DNA of 64,000 bases from Atrichornis clamosus. Its lineage: Eukaryota > Chordata > Aves > Passeriformes > Menuridae. Below the pieces are notes generated by a model. That model did not search any database. It saw only the letters and a list, made by a program, of their open reading frames with translations, and was not told where the DNA came from. Position 1 is the first letter of the stretch; each line of letters opens with the position of its first letter. Below, piece after piece: positions 59,001-64,000 of this stretch. The DNA lies in contig WBMZ01012087.1 in the NCBI GenBank assembly GCA_013400975.1, positions 1 through 64,000 on the forward strand, given 5' to 3'. The translations under genes and the position numbers were made by a program.

Positions 59001-60179
59001 GTTGGGGGGGACCAGGAAATCTGCAGCCTCATTAATGAGGGAAGGAGCATTCACCCATTTGTGGGAACTGGTCACACATCGTGGAGTATCACAAGGTAAG
59101 CCAATTTCCTACCCCAATACCTTATTTTCCACTTCTCTCCTTCACAGTTTGAAAACCATAAATCACTTATTTGAAATATATTTAAGGAGAAGAATATTTT
59201 CCCCTGCATTCCTACTTAATGCTTTGTAGCGAGTACAGTTGGGATCATTCATGTGCTAAAGCAAGAGAAATATTCTTCTTTGATACTGTGTCTTCATTTT
59301 AGACAGTTTCCTCTTTTACTCAGTTCTTGGATGATAATTCTGAGTCCTTAGATGCTGCTCATTCTGTCACAAAAAGAAAATGCAAAACAGGATATTTTAA
59401 TATTAGTAATAATGAATGTTTACATAATTAACTCAATTACTTTGTTCACTCTGACATTTTGTCATTGTGGTCCTGTCTTCCTCTCTCTTCTGAAGTGTGT
59501 TAGTAGTGATGGGAAGTGCAGGGGTGGGGCTGTGATCTGGGTCGTGCCGAGTGGCTCCCTGGAAGGAAGAGGGATTCTTACTCCTCACAGCACCTGCCAC
59601 CTTGGGCAGACTTGCCAACATATCTCCTTGCTCTGTGCTCTTAGGGACACTTATTTGAACCTCATTAAAATACAAGTCTTCAAGAAGTTTTATCTAAAAA
59701 TATATTTATTTAAAAATACATACTTTGCCTGTGAAATTAAAAACATGCTTTTCCCGTGTGGTTCTCAAGGTCTGTATGAGACTGGGTCATTCACTGGTCT
59801 AGAAATTCTCCTTTGTGAATCAACACTGTGTTGTAAGGGTGAGTTTTTCATCCACCCTGTAATTGCTGTTGTCTGACACGTTTATTTTACAGATTTTGGG
59901 TGTACGTAGTTAGGAAAAATGCTGTTCTGCAAAGATGGTTTCTGGCCAAAAAGAAAAAGAGAGTAGTGAAGATTCTGGTGATATTGGAAAAAAAGCACCT
60001 CAGAGGGTTTTGTTCTTGGCGTTTTTACTCAAAAGAAGCAGCAAGGATAACTGTGTTAACAGCAGGGTGCCACTGAATGATGGAGAAGCTGAAGGAATGG
60101 CTCATTTTCCTGTTATGTCACTGCTTTGGCTTTCTCATTCTTGCTCCTCTGTTTCTTCAGAAAGGCCCTGCAGCCTGCA
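56091..60179. other. Noncoding DNA
   Basis: Mixed DNA. Small AT-rich blocks lie at 56650-56780 and 57290-57430. The region 57720-57890 is strongly purine-rich on the plus strand. A good donor-like aag/gtaagc at 59094 has no convincing upstream exon. No RNA gene or recognised mobile element is seen. Confidence 0.35.
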
Positions 60180-61030
60180 GATAACAGAAATTAAATTAGT
60201 ATTGATAAAACATTAGACACTCCTATTAATATTGACAGTCTGTCGATACTGTTGTGCTACTTTTGTAATACGGGATGTTAACGGATAATACTTTAAATAA
60301 AAACACGCTAATCTCATAATCACTGAACATGTAGCGGGGTCTCGACTCGGCTCACTCCTCTCCCAAGCTGCCCCATCCCTGCCTGTCAGCCCTGCCTGCC
60401 TCCAGCTGCCCTTGAAGCCCCACAGGGTCGGGCACCTTGTTCCCTCTGGGCTTGGTCCTGCAACGGGGGAGTTACGGTGAGGCAGAGGTGATGGTGGGAA
60501 GTTGTAAAGCAGGAGCAGGGATGGGAATCTCCCCATGGCTGCGATGGTGGTGGAGGCAATCCTGAAGACCCTTGTGTCCATTGGACTGAGCTCTGGGGGT
60601 GCTGTGGGTGGGTGCAGCCCTGACTGGGGGCTCCATCCCAAAACAATGGAGTTTTAGTCCCGCGGTTGCTCGTGGCATTTGACAGAGCGCTGCCTGCCCT
60701 CCTTGTGTGTGTCCACAAAGTTTGGGGCAGGAGGCAGCACACGGATGACTCAAGTTCTGATGCAAGACAGCAAAGCACAATTCCCTGTTGGACTGTGCTG
60801 GCTGAGTGTGCAGGGGGTGAGAATACGTGAGGTCAAAGCAGTGCCCTTAATCTGTGGTTCTTGTCCTAATACTTAGCACATGTTAGCAGCTCCACATTTC
60901 TTAAGAACTTTTTTTCCTTTTAAGTCTATCATGAAAATCACCGTGTTCATCAGAGCTAAAATTATTTGCTAAATGGTCTAAAAAATACGCATTAAACAAT
61001 AATGATTACTTTGGTAAACACAGATGTCCT
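60180..61030. other. Two AT-rich candidate blocks separated by GC-richer DNA
   Basis: The blocks 60185-60330 and 60890-61030 are AT-rich and retain isolated CpGs (ctgtcgatactg, atacggg, taacgg, tacgcatt). Between them, 60340-60780 is GC-rich with overlapping chance frames on the minus strand. No gene is supported. Confidence 0.3.
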
Positions 61031-61723
61031 TGTATTATGCAGTGGGTTTTGTACACGAATTTGTACGTCTGTGAAACTGAATTTGCCATCTACCTTGAAA
61101 AATGGGAAACATGATCCACGTTAGTTGCTTCTCCCTTAGCCCCCCGCTCCACCTGCTGTGTGGCTGCAATCTCCTGGTGCAGTGCTGAAATCCACGGCGC
61201 ACGAGGACGGGCTCAGCCACGAGCAGGTTGGCACTTGCAGATGTGTGCCCGTTGTGGGAGGTAGCAGGCAACAGTCTTAACTTCTGCCTCTTCGTTTTCC
61301 AACTCGGAGGGTATTTTTAAAAGGGGGAGGGAAAACCCTTTATCTCGCTGAAAACCATCTAGTGATGATCAGTTATTCACCGCATTATTAATGCTTGTTT
61401 GGACGTTGCTTGGACTGCTGGGTTTAACAGCTTCCCTGTTAAGTATTGAATAAAAATGAAATACATGTCACAACAGCGGTGCTATGATGCTGACAACCGT
61501 CCTTGGCTGTGCATCTCATTAGAGAGATATACATTTTTCTTTGTTGTGTATCTGTGAATGACAGAAGTTGACAAACATCTTTTAAGAAGTTGCTGTTGGG
61601 AGAAAGTTACATTTATGGCAAAAAAACCAAGAAGAAACTGTTTGTTATGAAGGTAAATAATTATTTCCCACGCTTGCGTGTCATAAATCACCCTCATCTG
61701 TCATAGTCATTACTTTTTACTTT

Positions 61724-61765
61724 GTTATTGCATATATGTTACTGCATATATGTTATTGCATCTAT
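61724..61765. repeat. Three tandem copies of a 14-bp unit
   Basis: gttattgcatatat (61724-61737), gttactgcatatat (61738-61751) and gttattgcatctat (61752-61765) are head-to-tail copies with one change each in the second and third. This is a minisatellite-like expansion. Confidence 0.92.
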
Positions 61766-62402
61766 CCTCCTCTGGGTCACCTGCTCTTGGAAAGAAATCC
61801 TGGAGGGTTCAAAACTCAGTTTGTGCTGAAACTTGGACTTCAAATAGGATGAAAATCTTTGTATTTCACAGTTTTAGAGGCTGAATTGATTCTTTGAATG
61901 TAAGAATGTACATTAATTCCCAGGGGACAGTTGAACTTTTCCATAATGCTTTTTGGGGGCAAAGAGTATTAACTCGACAAGGGAAAGATACTCAGGAGGA
62001 GAACTACCAGGTAGGGGCTTAGCTTGCTGTTAACTGCACAGCAATGCTGTACTTTAAAACATCATTTTTCAGATGCATAATGTGTTTGCATAATTTATCT
62101 CAGCCTGCACTTCTGCAGGTTGCTGGCGTTGGCCCCTTTCAGTGTTTGCCTGACTTGGGGGCAGGAGCAGTGACTGCCTGCAGTGATGCTGTGCGTGTGC
62201 TCAGGGATCTTTGGGCTGTCAGTGGGAGAGCTGGGGCGCAATAAGAAGTCAGGATAGTTTTTTTAAGAGAACGGTTTCCAAAGTGAAGAATGAGGACGAC
62301 GTTCACCATCCTGGCTAAAACGGCTCCTACCTATTCATAATGATTCGGAAAAGAAGGTGTTGCATATTCAGGTACATTTGCTTGACTCTCCAGATTTCAC
62401 AG

Positions 62403-62481
62403 GCATTGTATGAATTCCAAGGCAGTGCCATGTTGACCCCAAGAAATTTGAGAACACAGTTGAGAAACACAGTGGGAAGAG
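62403..62481 (+). other. Weak candidate 79-nt internal exon
   Basis: A cttgactctccagatttcac-ag acceptor precedes 62403, and a strong donor AG/GTGAGT follows 62481. Of the three plus-strand frames, only one stays open between them; it would encode about 26 residues (beginning ALYEFQGSAM) and leave the codon split after its first base. I do not recognise the peptide. The odds of 26 open codons by chance are appreciable and the polypyrimidine tract is mediocre, so this is listed only because both boundaries and the frame agree. Confidence 0.12.
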
Positions 62482-64000
62482 GTGAGTGTGGACTTGCCAG
62501 AGGGAGAAGAGGCAGGGAGGAAGCAGGTTGGAATCCCTTTTTCCTGCTGTCCCTCCACTTCCAATGTGTGATGGAGCAGTGGTCGTACAGCCCTCCCCCC
62601 AGAACATCTGTACTGCTGCAAGAAAACTTCTGGGGTCAGTCGGTGATGCATGGTTTAGTTGGGTTTTCTTCTTTTCATTTTTCATCTAGACCCATTCACT
62701 TTTCAGCATCCTGAAGCATTCTGCAAGAAATTGTCATTTTGGGAAAAGCCTATATTCAAGGAGTTCTCAACTTACACTCACCCTTGTGTCTGAAATTGTT
62801 TTACTTCTGTTACAAGTAACACCTAAAATTGCCACTAAACCTTGCAGGCACTTTGTTAAGTCCATATTTTTGATTGCAGTAGCTGGGGTGGAGTTTCCTT
62901 TGGGAATTAAGGAGTAGGAAGTGTTGTTTGTAGTTTTTTGTTGGGGTTTTTGCTGACTGGTGCTAATGTGTAGGTGTGGATGTGCTGCTGTTTTTGTAAT
63001 ACTTTTATTGTTTATGGAATTGTTAGTTAATTGATGGTAACAATGCCTGGAGCCTGGGAGAGGTATTCTTTTATGTTTGCTCAGATCAGAACAAGTAAAT
63101 AATTTTATAACTTAAAAAGAGATTTGAGATTATTCTCCTCAGTTTATTTACCTTGCAGGTTTGCATCAAGTATTTCCATAGCTTGTTATCAAATTTCCCC
63201 AAATTAATTAGTATTATTTCTAACAAAGTAACTGATGAGAAGAACTTTTTTTTAGGATTCAGTAGAATGTAGCTCGAGCTCTCCCAGATGGACCCAGGAG
63301 CAGGTGCTGCACCTGAACTTGCTCAAACCTAGTTGGTGTGGATGTGGCAAGGTCTCAAGTTGATTTGCAATAACTTCCATGTGAAAAGTAGAAGGCAGTA
63401 GAGACTCTGATGGATGAAAATGCATCTTGGAACTCTGTTAATTGCTTCACGGTTTACTCAGACTAAAACCTACTTGGTGACTTTGTCTTCCGCATTTATC
63501 CAATGAAATAAAATTCAAACCAGCCCACTAGCTAGAGAATGTTTTTTATTTATGTGCAGTGTAGTTCCATCTGGTCCACGTTAAGGACCCCCAAAATATA
63601 TGTGATTAGCTTTATAGTTCACTGCTAAAGGTAGCAAAGCTGGCTTTAAACATCTTTCCCATTTTCAGCTTGCATCTCAAAACATTTGCTGGCATTTCCT
63701 GACTATGATTACCAACTGAAGATTTTCCTGGTTGTCTTTTCACTTTTTAAAGTATGTTGCATAGTTTTCCTGCTTAAAATACCACCGAAGCCTCTGCTGT
63801 TCCCTTTATAACTCTTACGCTAGCTCTCCATCTCTATCAAGGCTGGTCAGTCTCAAACCCCAAAGCTCAGTGTTAGGAAACGTCAGATAACAGATACTAT
63901 TAAAGTAGTAAAATTCATTACTATCACCAGCTCTGAGCTCATGCTCAATGAAAGGGAATGCCACGCATTAGAAATAATAGAAAAGGTGAGCTGTGCTGCT

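Larger units (their letters stand above)
61031..64000. other. Noncoding DNA to the window end
   Basis: A CpG-retaining AT-rich block lies at about 61330-61500. The last kilobases (62700-64000) are AT-rich with no recognised feature. A weak exon candidate and a tandem repeat are listed separately. Confidence 0.35.

Noticed and set aside
1..64000. CRISPR arrays, bacterial operons, tRNA or rRNA genes, microRNAs of well-known seed
   Set aside because: None seen. I looked for regularly spaced repeats and for several familiar microRNA sequences (let-7, miR-9, miR-124, miR-10, miR-34 types) without success; composition and CR1 show vertebrate nuclear DNA.

Overview
The window is vertebrate nuclear DNA, most likely avian. 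Two fragments of the CR1 LINE family are readable (about 14387-14446 on the minus strand and 29866-30090 on the plus strand). CR1 is the dominant interspersed repeat of birds and is also found in crocodilians and turtles. No protein-coding gene can be supported: none of the open reading frames shows a recognisable domain, and the longest (231, 203 and 183 codons) look like chance. There are no rRNA, tRNA or CRISPR features, and no intact mobile element. The best overall reading is long intron or intergenic DNA at a developmental-type locus.

Layout: the window opens inside a CpG island (1 to about 310) with a transition zone to about 640, which looks like a promoter or 5' exon region. A second, isolated CpG island lies at about 17590-18000 and looks like an internal or alternative promoter. 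Between and after them, AT-rich, complex, low-CpG blocks that resemble conserved noncoding elements alternate with GT/GC-richer, lower-complexity DNA. Examples of the AT-rich blocks are 2200-2570, 6290-6600, 8370-10080, 17100-17590, 28080-28760, 34330-34620, 35690-36060, 36660-36850, 41020-41280, 45340-45740, 47380-48170, 51990-52300 and 55440-56090. Conservation cannot be seen from one sequence, so these are candidates only.

The most unusual content is two separate pairs of noncoding segments present as inverted copies. Pair 1 has arms at 3036-3322 and 4981-5271, with about 86% identity over the inner 220 bp, a few tiny gaps and a 1.66 kb spacer. Pair 2 has arms at 34803-35080 and 39795-40072, with 255 of 270 positions identical over the main part, no gaps and a 4.7 kb spacer. 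The two pairs are unrelated in sequence, and neither resembles a transposon family I recognise. A transcript crossing either locus could fold into a long double-stranded stem. In pair 2, 8 of the 12 transition differences would be G-U wobbles in a plus-strand RNA. The host gene could not be identified.
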